A DNA stretch of 23,664 nucleotides, from NCBI GenBank assembly GCA_027081695.1, contig JALWJI010000027.1, positions 1 through 23,664 on the forward strand. Direction: 5' to 3'. Below the pieces are notes generated by a model. It saw only the letters and a list, made by a program, of their open reading frames with translations, did not search any database and was not told the origin of the DNA. Each line of letters begins with the position of its first letter. Position 1 is the first letter of the stretch. The translations under genes were made by a program, and so were the position numbers. Source of the stretch: Acidilobaceae archaeon (lineage in GTDB: Archaea > Thermoproteota > Thermoprotei_A > Sulfolobales > Acidilobaceae). Below are positions 12,527 to 20,700 of this stretch, piece after piece.

Positions 12527-14467
12527 GTGAGTAACAGCAACATAGACCTGAAATTCCTCATCGGTGGCCCCCAAGGAGGGGGCATTGAGTCCGCCGGTCA
12601 AATAGCCCTGAAAACATTCGTCCTCAAAGGCTACCAGGTAATAGGAACAAGAGAATATCAGAGCAATATCATGGGTGCACATAGCTATTTCACAATAAGG
12701 GTAAAGCCGGAGAGGCCTGGTGCTATTAACTTCCCTGTAGACGCTGCAACTGTCCTCGACGCCGAGAGCGTCCTCACACACTTCACCGATGTAAAGAAAG
12801 ACGGCTTCATGGTATATGATTCCTCGACGATAAAAACGAAGATAAAAACGATCGCGCCAATGCCTAAGCCGCTTAAAGAGCGATTAATTAAGTTCTTCGA
12901 AGAAAGAGGAATGGAGCCCACAGCAGAAAGTGCGGTAAAAGTGGCCGAAGAAAATGGAGTAAAAACAATAGGTCTCCCAATGAGAGACCTAATAAGAAAA
13001 GTAGCTTCAGAAACAAGTGCTCCTTTAAGCAGAGTCTCAAAAACACTAAACACCATAGGTCTAGCCACAACATTATACCTCCTAGGAGTAGAACCCAACT
13101 GGATTGAGAAGGCAATCGCAACACATTTCGCTGCAAAGAAGAAAGTAGTCGACATGAACATTCTAGCGGCACGTATAGCAATCGAATACGTTGATGAGCA
13201 CTACGGAGGACCCTGCTGTTTCCTACCAGAAGGACCCCATCTAGGAAAAGAAACCATGCTAGCAACAGGCAACGAAATAGTAGCTATGGGCAAGGTGGTT
13301 GGTGGCCTAACAATGCAGACATACTATCCGATAACACCTGCTAGCGACGAGGCACTTTTCCTAGAAGGTCACAGGAACTTCGAACTCGCTCCCTGGGCAG
13401 AAGAAGTGCTCAGGCTAAAGAAGCTGGGTGCTGTGGTTCTCCAGACAGAAGACGAGCTATCAGCAATAATGTCTGCCCTCGGTGCAGCCGTAGCGGGGGC
13501 CAGAACATCGACTTCCACAAGCGGTCCTGGCTTCGCCCTAATGAACGAGGCAATAAGCCTGGCGATAATGGCTGAAATCCCAGTAGTAATAACTGTCTGG
13601 CAGAGAGGAGGACCGAGCACAGGACTTCCGACGAGAGAGGGACAACAAGACCTTCTACACACGCTCTTCTCAGGCCATGGCGACAATCCAAAAATCGTCA
13701 TCGCCAGCGGAGACCACATAGAAGCATACTATGACGCCATAAAAGCCCTCAACTGGGCAGAGAAATACCAGACACCCGTAATACACCTAGTAGACAAGTA
13801 CCTAGCATCAACAATAACAAGTCTCCACAGAGAAGACATCGATCCACTAAAAGCTACGGTCGAAAGAGGCAAATTCGTGGAGAATCCTGGAAAAGACTAC
13901 CTGAGATACAAGATTACTGAAGACGGAATAAGTCCACGTGCTCCAATGGGCAAAGTTCCACTAACATGGACAGGCTTAGAACATACCGAGGACGGTATGC
14001 CCACAGAAGATCCTATAGTTAGAGACCAAATGATAGCGAAAAGGAGGAGAAAGTTCGAGACCATAGCAAGAGAGATACCCGACTCCGAGAAGGTAGTACT
14101 CCATGGAGATCCTGATGCTAAGATAACACTGGTAAGCTGGGGATCCACAAAGCCAATAATACTTGAGGCAATGAAGCTTCTAGAAAAAGAGGGAATAAAA
14201 GTAAACTTCCTACAGCTCAGACTATTCTACCCGTTCCCGGTAAAACCTGTGCTCGACGTACTAACAAACGCTGAACTAGTAATAGACATAGAACAAAACG
14301 ATCTCGCCCAAGCCGCATTCCTCATACGCGGCTACACAGGATTCACAATAGAACATTTCGTCAAGAAGCTCACGGGCAGGGCCCTCTGGGACACAGAGGT
14401 AGCCCACGCGGTTAAACGCATAGTTGAGACAGGAGAGAAAGAGGTGGTGGTGAGCGGTGGCGCGTAG
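12527..14467 (+). CDS. 2-oxoacid:ferredoxin oxidoreductase, alpha subunit (gamma-alpha fusion)
   Basis: The large subunit of a two-subunit, Sulfolobus-type OFOR, which oxidises 2-oxoacids (pyruvate, 2-oxoglutarate and others) with CoA to acyl-CoA and reduces ferredoxin. Residues 1 to about 190 are the gamma-like domain (GGPQGGGIESAGQ, REYQSNIMGAHSYF). The alpha domain follows, with the YPITP motif at about 267-271 implicated in CoA/substrate binding, TSTSGPGFALM, and a C-terminal transketolase-like domain (LRLFYPFP). About 646 residues, as in Sulfolobus. I prefer GTG 12527, preceded by GGGGTG at 6 bases; an in-frame TTG at 12503 would add eight residues and overlap the upstream stop. The 3' end overlaps the beta gene by 11 bases. 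The exact substrate range cannot be read from sequence, so no symbol is given. Confidence 0.93.
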   Translation: MSNSNIDLKFLIGGPQGGGIESAGQIALKTFVLKGYQVIGTREYQSNIMGAHSYFTIRVKPERPGAINFPVDAATVLDAESVLTHFTDVKKDGFMVYDSSTIKTKIKTIAPMPKPLKERLIKFFEERGMEPTAESAVKVAEENGVKTIGLPMRDLIRKVASETSAPLSRVSKTLNTIGLATTLYLLGVEPNWIEKAIATHFAAKKKVVDMNILAARIAIEYVDEHYGGPCCFLPEGPHLGKETMLATGNEIVAMGKVVGGLTMQTYYPITPASDEALFLEGHRNFELAPWAEEVLRLKKLGAVVLQTEDELSAIMSALGAAVAGARTSTSTSGPGFALMNEAISLAIMAEIPVVITVWQRGGPSTGLPTREGQQDLLHTLFSGHGDNPKIVIASGDHIEAYYDAIKALNWAEKYQTPVIHLVDKYLASTITSLHREDIDPLKATVERGKFVENPGKDYLRYKITEDGISPRAPMGKVPLTWTGLEHTEDGMPTEDPIVRDQMIAKRRRKFETIAREIPDSEKVVLHGDPDAKITLVSWGSTKPIILEAMKLLEKEGIKVNFLQLRLFYPFPVKPVLDVLTNAELVIDIEQNDLAQAAFLIRGYTGFTIEHFVKKLTGRALWDTEVAHAVKRIVETGEKEVVVSGGA

Positions 14468-15389
14468 CTGGCTAGACTATAAGACGGATGCCTGGGTACA
14501 GTGGTGCCCTGGATGTGGAAACTTCGGTATACTTAACGCACTACATCGGGCACTAGCAGAACTAGACATTGATCCAAGCAATCTCGTCGTCGTAACGGGA
14601 ATAGGATGTAGCGGGAGATCCTGCTACTACATTAAAGGAAACACTATACACGTACTCCACGGCAGAGCGATACCAACCGCAACAGGAATCAAGATTGCAA
14701 ACCCCGAGCTCACAGTCATAGCAGAAGGCGGAGACGGCGACATGCTAGGAATAGGCGTAGAACACTTCGTCTCCATTGGGCGAAGAAACCTTGACATAAC
14801 AGTAATCGTCCACGACAACGCAGTATATGGATTAACAAAGGGTCAGGCAGGACCAACACTTCCAAGCTGGTGGCAAACCAAGGCACTTCCAGGACCAAAC
14901 CTACACGACAACCTAAACCCATTGCTCCTAGCACTAGCAAGCGGATACACATTCATAGCACGTGGCTACGCATACCACGTCAAGGAGACAAAAGAACTAA
15001 TTAAGAAAGCAATCGAGCACAAAGGCACAAGCCTCGTACAGATACTTCAGCCATGTCCAACATACAACAATATAATGACCAAAGACTGGTACGAGGAGAG
15101 AATCTATTATCTAGACCAAGAGGATCCAAACTGGGATCCACAAGTAGCATCAATAGACGACTTCAAGAATAAGATGGGAACAATACTCGAGAAGATGCTA
15201 GAGTGGGGAGACAAAATACCTCTTGGAGTATTCTATGTGAATCTAGCAAAAGACACGTTTGAACAGAGACTCGAAAAAGTCATACCGACCTACAGAGAAT
15301 ACCCACCGGCCAAGAGACCGGTAAGTGCGAATGGAAAACCACTGGTAGATCCATGGATACTATTCGCAGACAAGGTAGTAAAACCCTAA
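14457..15389 (+). CDS. 2-oxoacid:ferredoxin oxidoreductase, beta subunit
   Basis: The thiamine-diphosphate and [4Fe-4S] subunit that partners the preceding gamma-alpha fusion. It has 310 residues. Cluster ligands are visible as C17-x2-C20 (WCPGCGN), C51 (GIGCSGR) and C200 (QPCPTYNN), the four-cysteine arrangement known from Sulfolobus OFOR. The thiamine-diphosphate motif is GDGDMLGIG followed by DNAVYGLTKGQ. There is no separate ferredoxin-like delta subunit, consistent with the two-subunit type that passes electrons directly to external ferredoxin. The start is GTG 14457, inside the end of the alpha gene (11-base overlap), with GGTGGTGAG just upstream. A pyrimidine-rich stretch CTTCTTTTTCCTC about 30 bases after the stop may terminate the operon. 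Confidence 0.95.
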   Translation: MARSWLDYKTDAWVQWCPGCGNFGILNALHRALAELDIDPSNLVVVTGIGCSGRSCYYIKGNTIHVLHGRAIPTATGIKIANPELTVIAEGGDGDMLGIGVEHFVSIGRRNLDITVIVHDNAVYGLTKGQAGPTLPSWWQTKALPGPNLHDNLNPLLLALASGYTFIARGYAYHVKETKELIKKAIEHKGTSLVQILQPCPTYNNIMTKDWYEERIYYLDQEDPNWDPQVASIDDFKNKMGTILEKMLEWGDKIPLGVFYVNLAKDTFEQRLEKVIPTYREYPPAKRPVSANGKPLVDPWILFADKVVKP

Positions 15390-15420
15390 AATCCCTCGAT
15401 ACATTAAAGTTAAGAACCGG

Positions 15421-15434
15421 CTTCTTTTTCCTCA
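15421..15434 (+). terminator. T-rich terminator after the OFOR operon
   Basis: CTTCTTTTTCCTCA, some 30 bases after the beta-subunit stop, fits the pyrimidine-rich, hairpin-free terminators common in Crenarchaeota. The call is based only on composition and position. Confidence 0.35.
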
Positions 15435-15571
15435 CTACCCTGTCTAATAATTATTCAAACTCTTTCTTATTTAGCGTCTCTAAATGAGATTCTAACCCAC
15501 AGACGTTTGAAAGGATAGTTAACATTAATGTGCCCCAATTATAATTCTCCTAGAACGGGTGGATAAGAAAC

Positions 15572-15871
15572 ATGTTTCATATATCAATATACAAAACGCC
15601 TTACGGAACCATGCTCTTCGCTGCTGACGAAGAACTAGTAGGAAAAGCATTCTATGATGAAGAACGTAAGATTGCGTTACTAGTCTCCGAGAAGCTCTAT
15701 GGCGATAAACTAGTTGAAGAGGCTGATCTAGTAAAATTGATGCGAGAAGCCTCAGTATTAGTCCTAACAGGAGAGAAAACCGTTGAGATAGCAGTAAAAC
15801 TGGGACTAGTTCATCCCGACGCCATATTATATGTAAGGAATGTCCCCCACGCACATGTATATAAGATGTAG
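15572..15871 (+). CDS. DUF424 family protein
   Basis: A 99-residue protein of the archaeal DUF424 family, of unknown function. Family hallmarks are the N-terminal strand ISIYKTPYGTML, the DEELVGKAFYDEE segment, the TGEKTVEIAVKLGLVHPDA middle, and the C-terminal NVPHAHVYKM, where VPHA is characteristic. The ATG at 15572 follows GGGTGGATAAGAAAC, which supplies a loosely spaced ribosome site. TATA-like sequences are present at about 15520 and 15540. It sits between the OFOR and ETF operons and appears to be transcribed on its own; a TAAGG/CCTTA hairpin with a T-rich loop follows at 15893-15911. Confidence 0.8.
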   Translation: MFHISIYKTPYGTMLFAADEELVGKAFYDEERKIALLVSEKLYGDKLVEEADLVKLMREASVLVLTGEKTVEIAVKLGLVHPDAILYVRNVPHAHVYKM

Positions 15872-15892
15872 TCGGATCACGAGCGGTTTACT

Positions 15893-15911
15893 TAAGGGGT
15901 TTTTATCCTTA
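15893..15911 (+). terminator. possible terminator hairpin after the DUF424 gene
   Basis: TAAGG and CCTTA pair around a loop containing five consecutive T residues, 22 bases after the DUF424 stop. The T-run in the loop may itself be the termination signal. Weak evidence. Confidence 0.35.
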
Positions 15912-16020
15912 GAGACGGGCTTCATATGATTCAAGTCCATATTGTTAAAATAAAGGTGATTTGCACACACAAATCCTTAACTTGGAGCCAAGGCTCTATT
16001 TGAATTAAAGGGTGTTTAAA

Positions 16021-16815
16021 ATGGGAGACATCGTAGTACTTGTAAAACCCTCTCTCAATCCAGACATGACGCGTTCAAAACCCGACGGAACAGTGGATCT
16101 CGACGCGATCCCCTTGAAACTAGACGATATAGACGCTAACGCGCTAGAAGCAGCAAAAGAACTCAAGAACACACTAGGAGGAAAAATCATTGCCCTACTA
16201 CTGCTACCATGGGGCCCAATACAGAAGAGAACAAGAGAACTAAAGATGGTTACCCAGGAAGCCCTCGCTAGAGGGGCAGACGAAGCATACATAGTATCCG
16301 ACGAAAAACTCCTACCCGGCGATCCCATCATAACCGCAACAGTCCTGTCCAACGCAATTAAGAAATACGCACCAAGCGCCAGTCTAGTCCTCGTAGCGGA
16401 GGCCTCAATAGATCAGACGACAGGACAAATCGCAGGAAGAGTAGCAGCCAAACTCGGACTCCCCTTCATCAGTTACGCGAGAAAGATCACTATCGACGGG
16501 AACAAAATAGTTGCTGAGAGAGACGTAGAAGACCATATAGAGGTAATGGAAGCCTCGCTTCCAGCAGTGGTGAGCGTAACCCAGGAAATTAATGAGCCGA
16601 GACCACCTACACTGTTACAGATTAGGAGAGCAGGGAAAAAGCCGCAGAAAACACTAAGCGCGGCAGACGTAGAACCAATACCGGAAAGAAAGAAGGAGCC
16701 GGTAGAATACAAGATACTGACCGTAAGTAGAAAACAAGTCATCATAGAGGGCGATACACTCGAAGAGATCGCCGAGAAGCTTATAGAAGCTCTCGAGAAG
16801 GAGGGAGTTCTCTAG
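16021..16815 (+). CDS. etfB: Electron transfer flavoprotein, beta subunit (EtfB/FixA)
   Basis: The smaller subunit of a heterodimeric flavoprotein that carries electrons between dehydrogenases and other acceptors. It begins DIVVLVKPSLNPD, followed by LKLDDIDANALEAA, then the nucleotide-binding segment DQTTGQIAGRVAAKLGLPF (the family usually reads GDTAQVGPxxAExLGxP), and VTQEINEPRPPTLLQIRRAGKK. The 264-residue length is normal. ATG 16021 is preferred: GGGTG at 16010-16014 is six bases away, while the in-frame GTG 16012 lies within that site. EtfA follows after 13 bases. No acyl-CoA dehydrogenase, EtfC or ETF-quinone oxidoreductase gene is in view, so the electron donor and acceptor, and whether it bifurcates, are unknown. 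Confidence 0.93.
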   Translation: MGDIVVLVKPSLNPDMTRSKPDGTVDLDAIPLKLDDIDANALEAAKELKNTLGGKIIALLLLPWGPIQKRTRELKMVTQEALARGADEAYIVSDEKLLPGDPIITATVLSNAIKKYAPSASLVLVAEASIDQTTGQIAGRVAAKLGLPFISYARKITIDGNKIVAERDVEDHIEVMEASLPAVVSVTQEINEPRPPTLLQIRRAGKKPQKTLSAADVEPIPERKKEPVEYKILTVSRKQVIIEGDTLEEIAEKLIEALEKEGVL

Positions 16816-16828
16816 GGGGTGAATAGGA

Positions 16829-17743
16829 ATGGTTGACGCACTAATCGTGGCGAGCGGTGTTCAGGAAGTTAAAGAATCACTCTCAGCAGTCTCCAGCCTT
16901 GGAGACGTGGAAGTCCTATTCTATGGCAAGGATTCCGATAAAGCCGATGAAGTAGCCAAGCTAGGCGTAAAAGTATACGTTCTAAAAAGCCAGCATCCTG
17001 GCGCTCTATTCAATGCAGTCAAGAAGCTATACGATGAGAAACAACCCAAAGTAATAGTAGGATACGGTACAAAGAACAACAGAGATGCACTCTCAAGACT
17101 AGCAGGAACCTATGATCTTCCAATGGCTACAGACGTAATAGGCGTAGAATTCAAAGACGACCACATCATATATAAGAGAGGATTCCTCAGCGAAAGAGCA
17201 ATCGCCACAGAGAAAATCCCATATCCAGCCATCATACTAATCAACGCAAAAGTATTCGAACCGGTTCAAAGAGAGGGCTCAGGCAACACAGAGGAGATAA
17301 GCGTAGAAGAAGACAGCGTAAAACTACTAGAGATAAAACCGAAACAGCTAAGCGGAATCAACCTAGAAGACGCCGAGATAATAGTCGGCGTAGGAAGAGG
17401 ATTCAAGAAGAAGGAAGACCTAGAACTCGCATTCAAGCTAGCAGAACTACTCGGCGGACAAGTAGGAGCCAGCAGACCTATAGCAGCAGACTATAAGTGG
17501 CTACCAGAAGACGCATGGATAGGAATAAGCGGCAAGAGAGTGGCACCAAAACTATACATTGCAGTAGGTATTAGTGGCGCTCCACAGCACATGGCAGGAG
17601 TAAACAACTCAAAAATAATAGTAGCAATTAACAAAGACAAGAGCGCCCCAATATTCAAGCTAGCCGACTACGGAGTAGTAGCCGACCTGTACCAGTTCCT
17701 ACCAGTGCTCATAAAGAAACTAGAAGAGAAGAAAGGAAAGTAA
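16829..17743 (+). CDS. etfA: Electron transfer flavoprotein, alpha subunit (EtfA/FixB)
   Basis: The FAD-binding subunit that pairs with EtfB. The N-terminal domain (about residues 1-180) is an Rossmann-like fold. The C-terminal FAD domain is textbook: VGVGRGFKKKEDL, GASRPIAADYKWLPEDAW, IGISGKRVAPKLYIAVGISG, PQHMAGV, SKIIVAINKDKSAPIF, ADYGVVADL. The usual IGQTGK appears as IGISGK, a small variation near the flavin. At 304 residues it is close to the family norm. ATG 16829 has GGGGGTGA at 6-7 bases; the gene is 13 bases after etfB and clearly in the same operon. A T-rich stretch follows the stop. Confidence 0.95.
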   Translation: MVDALIVASGVQEVKESLSAVSSLGDVEVLFYGKDSDKADEVAKLGVKVYVLKSQHPGALFNAVKKLYDEKQPKVIVGYGTKNNRDALSRLAGTYDLPMATDVIGVEFKDDHIIYKRGFLSERAIATEKIPYPAIILINAKVFEPVQREGSGNTEEISVEEDSVKLLEIKPKQLSGINLEDAEIIVGVGRGFKKKEDLELAFKLAELLGGQVGASRPIAADYKWLPEDAWIGISGKRVAPKLYIAVGISGAPQHMAGVNNSKIIVAINKDKSAPIFKLADYGVVADLYQFLPVLIKKLEEKKGK

Positions 17744-17843
17744 ACTATTTCAAACACTATTATTTTCTTATCATATCACTCTTTCCTAGCAAAGATAAGT
17801 AATCAATATTTCTCTTTTATTAGAAAACGTAATGACTACATTG

Positions 17844-17850
17844 TTATATA
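17844..17850 (+). promoter_or_regulatory. TATA box of the DUF1646 gene
   Basis: TTATATA centred at about 17847 lies 47 bases before the ATG at 17894. It predicts a start near 17873 and a leader of about 20 bases that contains the GGTGAG ribosome site (17883-17888). Confidence 0.55.
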
Positions 17851-17852
17851 CA

Positions 17853-17878
17853 AACCATGTTCCTAGAATTGCATGGTT
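17853..17878 (+). promoter_or_regulatory. operator-like inverted repeat between TATA box and start site
   Basis: AACCATG (17853-17859) and CATGGTT (17872-17878) form a perfect 7-bp inverted repeat with a 12-base AT-rich spacer. It begins three bases after the TATA box and spans the predicted transcription start of the DUF1646/Usp operon. Such a position is typical for archaeal repressors that block polymerase recruitment. No regulator gene is adjacent. Confidence 0.4.
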
Positions 17879-17893
17879 ATACGGTGAGTTACC

Positions 17894-19000
17894 ATGGAAT
17901 CAACCGTGGGAGAGCCAATACTCGGACTAACACTAGGACTATTCGCCATACTATTCTTAGTGCTATTCTTGCCATTTATATCTAAAAAAATAGAGGAAAA
18001 CCTAGAACCATTCTTCCTACTTATGGGATTGCTAGGGGTGACACTAAACTATCACTACGATATAATTAACCACGAGGAACTGGTTGCTTTAGCCAAAAAA
18101 GCATTAACAACTCCCGTATCCGTCTCTGGACTCCCAATAGGCATAACGCAAGTCGTATTCATATTCGGGCTTATATTCCTCTACTACCACAAACCAATCT
18201 ATAGATTCATAAATAACTTGATACAGAAACTAGGCTTCTACATGTTCACATTCGTATTCATCGTTATACTAGGCCTTATATCTAGCATAATCAGTGTTAT
18301 AGTCACCGCGGTGATCTTATCCGAGATAGCAGCCGCCCTCAAAATGTCAAGAGAAAGAAAAATCGAATTCGTCGTACTAACCGCTTTCGCTGTTGGTTTA
18401 GGAGCAGCACTTACACCCATTGGAGAACCATTATCTACTATAGCGATAAGCAAGCTCGGTGCACCATTCGACTACCTATTTCGTCTCTTAGGAGTATACA
18501 TTATACCCGGTATCATTGGAATAGCGGCATATACAACAATCCGGCTGAAAAGAGAAGGAGTGCATGTAGAAGGAGTCGAAGCAGAGTACAATGAAACCAT
18601 GAGAAACATCATAGATAGAACTATTAGAGTATTCATATTCATTGCCGCACTTGAACTATTAGGACACAGCTTTACACCACTGGTGACATGGTACTTTAGT
18701 AAACTAGAAGCATGGCAACTCTACTGGCTGAACACTATTTCAGCCGTTGTTGATAACGCTACCTTAACTGCTGCTGAGATTAGTCCTGTGCTCACAGAGG
18801 AACAGATTAGGAGTGCCCTTCTATCTCTACTCATATCGGGAGGCATGCTGATCCCTGGCAATATACCAAACATCGTAGCTGCGGGAAGACTAAAGATAAC
18901 TAGCAAGGAGTGGGCGCGCATAGGCGTTCCATTTGGAGTAGTAGTTCTAATGATCTACTTCATATTAGTAGAAGTAGCAGGCATACACATAACAATCTAA
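17894..19000 (+). CDS. DUF1646 membrane protein, putative cation transporter
   Basis: A 368-residue integral membrane protein with about ten hydrophobic segments, matching the DUF1646 family, which is grouped with ion-transporter-superfamily carriers such as NhaD and ArsB. Conserved-looking motifs sit in the second half of each repeat: GLGAALTPIGEPLST (about 175-189), WLNTISAVVDNATLTAAEISP (about 277-297) and LISGGMLIPGNIPNIVAAGRLKI (about 314-336). The NIPNI and TPIGEP segments recall the re-entrant loops of such carriers. The substrate is not known; sodium/proton exchange is a guess from superfamily membership. ATG 17894 has GGTGAG at 5 bases. The following Usp gene is 30 bases downstream and likely in the same operon. 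Confidence 0.8.
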   Translation: MESTVGEPILGLTLGLFAILFLVLFLPFISKKIEENLEPFFLLMGLLGVTLNYHYDIINHEELVALAKKALTTPVSVSGLPIGITQVVFIFGLIFLYYHKPIYRFINNLIQKLGFYMFTFVFIVILGLISSIISVIVTAVILSEIAAALKMSRERKIEFVVLTAFAVGLGAALTPIGEPLSTIAISKLGAPFDYLFRLLGVYIIPGIIGIAAYTTIRLKREGVHVEGVEAEYNETMRNIIDRTIRVFIFIAALELLGHSFTPLVTWYFSKLEAWQLYWLNTISAVVDNATLTAAEISPVLTEEQIRSALLSLLISGGMLIPGNIPNIVAAGRLKITSKEWARIGVPFGVVVLMIYFILVEVAGIHITI

Positions 19001-19030
19001 CAAGTAATAAAATAAATGGGTGGCATAACC

Positions 19031-19933
19031 ATGAAGCCTTTAAACAAGCTCCTCGTAGCCGTCGACCTAAGCAAGGCGAGTGACGCCATAATAGATTTCG
19101 CATATTCTATAGCCGAAAAATATGGATCTGAACTAGTATTGTTTTATGCAATAGAAGACTCTCTAGTAGATCATCCAGCTGCTGGCTTCGATCCAAATGC
19201 GATAATCTCTGAATATGTGAAAAAAGCAAAAGAATACTTTGAAGAAAAAGTGGAGTTCTTGAAGACTAAAGGTGTAGACGCATATTATGTAATAAACGAT
19301 ACACCAATGGATCCTGCCCAGGCTATATGCAAAGCCGCAAGCGAGGAGGGAGCCACCGAAATACTAATAGGACACAAAGGACGAGGCCTGCTCAAAATAT
19401 TCCCTATAGGAAGCACAGCTCTAAGCGTAATCAACCTGTCAAGAACACCCGTTATCCTTTTGAAGGTCAAAGCAGAAGAAGAAAAAGTCTCTATACTCTA
19501 CCGTGAGAACACTGCAAAACAAGACTTCTTGAAACGTGTCCTAATAGGTGTTGACGACAATATGAGCGATGATATGATTCGATACTTTGGATCGCTACTT
19601 GTAACTGCTTGGAGACGAGAACCAGGAGAAGCATACATAGTCCATGTTATAGAATCGGGAGAGAGCGAAGCTGACTCGAAGAAACTAGTTACGCGAGCTG
19701 TTTCCATTTTAAAAGAGTATGGTATCGAAGCTAAGACAATGATACTGGAAGGGAAACCCTCAAAAGCGATTATCTCGGCGATAGACCAATTAAATATCAC
19801 TGGTTTATTGGTCGGAAAAACCTTGAAGAAGAAGAGGCTACACGAATACATCACGGGAACAACTTTATGGCGTTTAATCGCATATATTGATATACCCATG
19901 GTCGTATACCCGATAAATGTCGGTGAAGAATAA
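19031..19933 (+). CDS. Tandem universal stress protein (two UspA domains)
   Basis: A 300-residue protein made of two Usp domains. Domain 1 (about residues 1-145) begins KLLVAVDLSKASD and carries an intact ATP signature G-x2-G-x9-G-S (GHKGRG ... IGST). Domain 2 (about 165-300) begins RVLIGVDDNMSDD, but its signature is degraded: the second Gly is Leu (GKTL) and GS is GT, so it may have lost or altered nucleotide binding. I chose ATG 19031 because GGGTGG at 19018-19023 is an ideally spaced ribosome site; that site lies within codons of the longer version from ATG 19016. It follows the DUF1646 transporter by 30 bases. Usp domains often accompany or are fused to ion transporters, which suggests it senses energy state and modulates that carrier (inference). 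Confidence 0.9.
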   Translation: MKPLNKLLVAVDLSKASDAIIDFAYSIAEKYGSELVLFYAIEDSLVDHPAAGFDPNAIISEYVKKAKEYFEEKVEFLKTKGVDAYYVINDTPMDPAQAICKAASEEGATEILIGHKGRGLLKIFPIGSTALSVINLSRTPVILLKVKAEEEKVSILYRENTAKQDFLKRVLIGVDDNMSDDMIRYFGSLLVTAWRREPGEAYIVHVIESGESEADSKKLVTRAVSILKEYGIEAKTMILEGKPSKAIISAIDQLNITGLLVGKTLKKKRLHEYITGTTLWRLIAYIDIPMVVYPINVGEE

Positions 19934-20046
19934 CGTTTGTTACTAGCGAATTACTGAGGGTATCCCCGATGAAGATGGGTGCAAGCACTGAGACAAAAAT
20001 ATGAGACCACGTTATTATTTATTAAAATTATTCAGAAATAGATGCT

Positions 20047-20496
20047 CTACTTCTTTATACTTGCAACTATAATTCCAACTAGAACTCCAACGCTCGCTGG
20101 ACCCACAACAATAGTTCCAAATACAGTCATGAGACCTTTTAACAGTGGTAGAAGCTGTTTTACTTCCATACCTATTTTCTCTGCGATCTCTGCACTATTT
20201 GCTCCTATACTCCACACTGAAAGAGCAGATCCGAGGAGAAGTATGCCTATGAAGGCTAGAATATATCGTAGTGCTTTCACTGCTGTGTATCCTAGTCCAA
20301 AACCTAGCAAGAATTCTATTAGCATTACTGTTCCGGTCTGAGGATTAGTCATAATGGTTCCCACTATGCCTGCTATACCGGTGTCAGTGGCATTTGCCGT
20401 AGTAGTCTCGTTTAATTCTTGGGCGTTTACAACGAGGGCTACTGAGAAGGCTAGAATCATCAATACTCCTAGTATGACAAATCTTCTATACGTCAA
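20047..20496 (-). CDS. FUN14-like membrane protein with signal peptide
   Basis: A 149-residue protein. Residues 1-25 look like a signal peptide or signal anchor (basic MTYRR, hydrophobic core, NAQ), followed by an Asn/Thr-rich linker (about 26-40) and a membrane domain. The segment EFLLGFGLGYTAVKALRYILAFIG, then LLGSALSVW, and the C-terminal VGPASVGVLVGIIVASIKK resemble archaeal FUN14-family proteins, which have the same glycine-rich helix, amphipathic middle and P-x-G ending. The function of archaeal FUN14 proteins is unknown; the assignment is by pattern. The start is TTG 20496 with GGTGA 7 bases upstream, and a TATA-like element lies at 20537-20547. It is monocistronic, convergent with the Usp gene and divergent from iorA. 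Confidence 0.6.
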   Translation of the reverse strand: MTYRRFVILGVLMILAFSVALVVNAQELNETTTANATDTGIAGIVGTIMTNPQTGTVMLIEFLLGFGLGYTAVKALRYILAFIGILLLGSALSVWSIGANSAEIAEKIGMEVKQLLPLLKGLMTVFGTIVVGPASVGVLVGIIVASIKK

Positions 20497-20536
20497 GTTT
20501 GTTTCACCTAGGTATTATTTAGTGGTGGTATCTGAT

Positions 20537-20547
20537 CTAATATATCC
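20537..20547 (-). promoter_or_regulatory. TATA box of the FUN14-like gene
   Basis: On the - strand GGATATATTAG lies 45 bases before the TTG start, predicting a leader of about 18-20 bases containing the AGGTGA ribosome site. It lies in the 204-base divergent region shared with iorA; the iorA promoter is less clear (TTAAGTA at about 20636 is a candidate). Confidence 0.45.
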
Positions 20548-20700
20548 TAGCCATGAAATCCTGTGTCAATATAGTTATTTAATGTATCCTAACTATTCAT
20601 TAGTATTCAATGATAGAATCATCCGAGAGAGACCCTTAAGTATTATGAGATCCTATTATTATCCCTTAACCTTTACCATGTTAAATGGAGGGTGCATATC

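Noticed and set aside
13369..13719. Antisense frames inside the OFOR alpha gene
   Set aside because: Mirror images of a strongly conserved coding region, with no start signals of their own.
15985..15996. Short palindrome GAGCC-AA-GGCTC before etfB
   Set aside because: A 2-base loop cannot form a good RNA hairpin, and a single 5-bp repeat is expected by chance in this much sequence.
19934..19995. C/D-like boxes (CTGA, CGATGA, CTGA) after the tandem Usp gene
   Set aside because: No proper first C box; the 15-base interval and guide have no recognised target, and a partial 16S match is offset from the N+5 position and mismatches the archaeal 16S sequence as I recall it.
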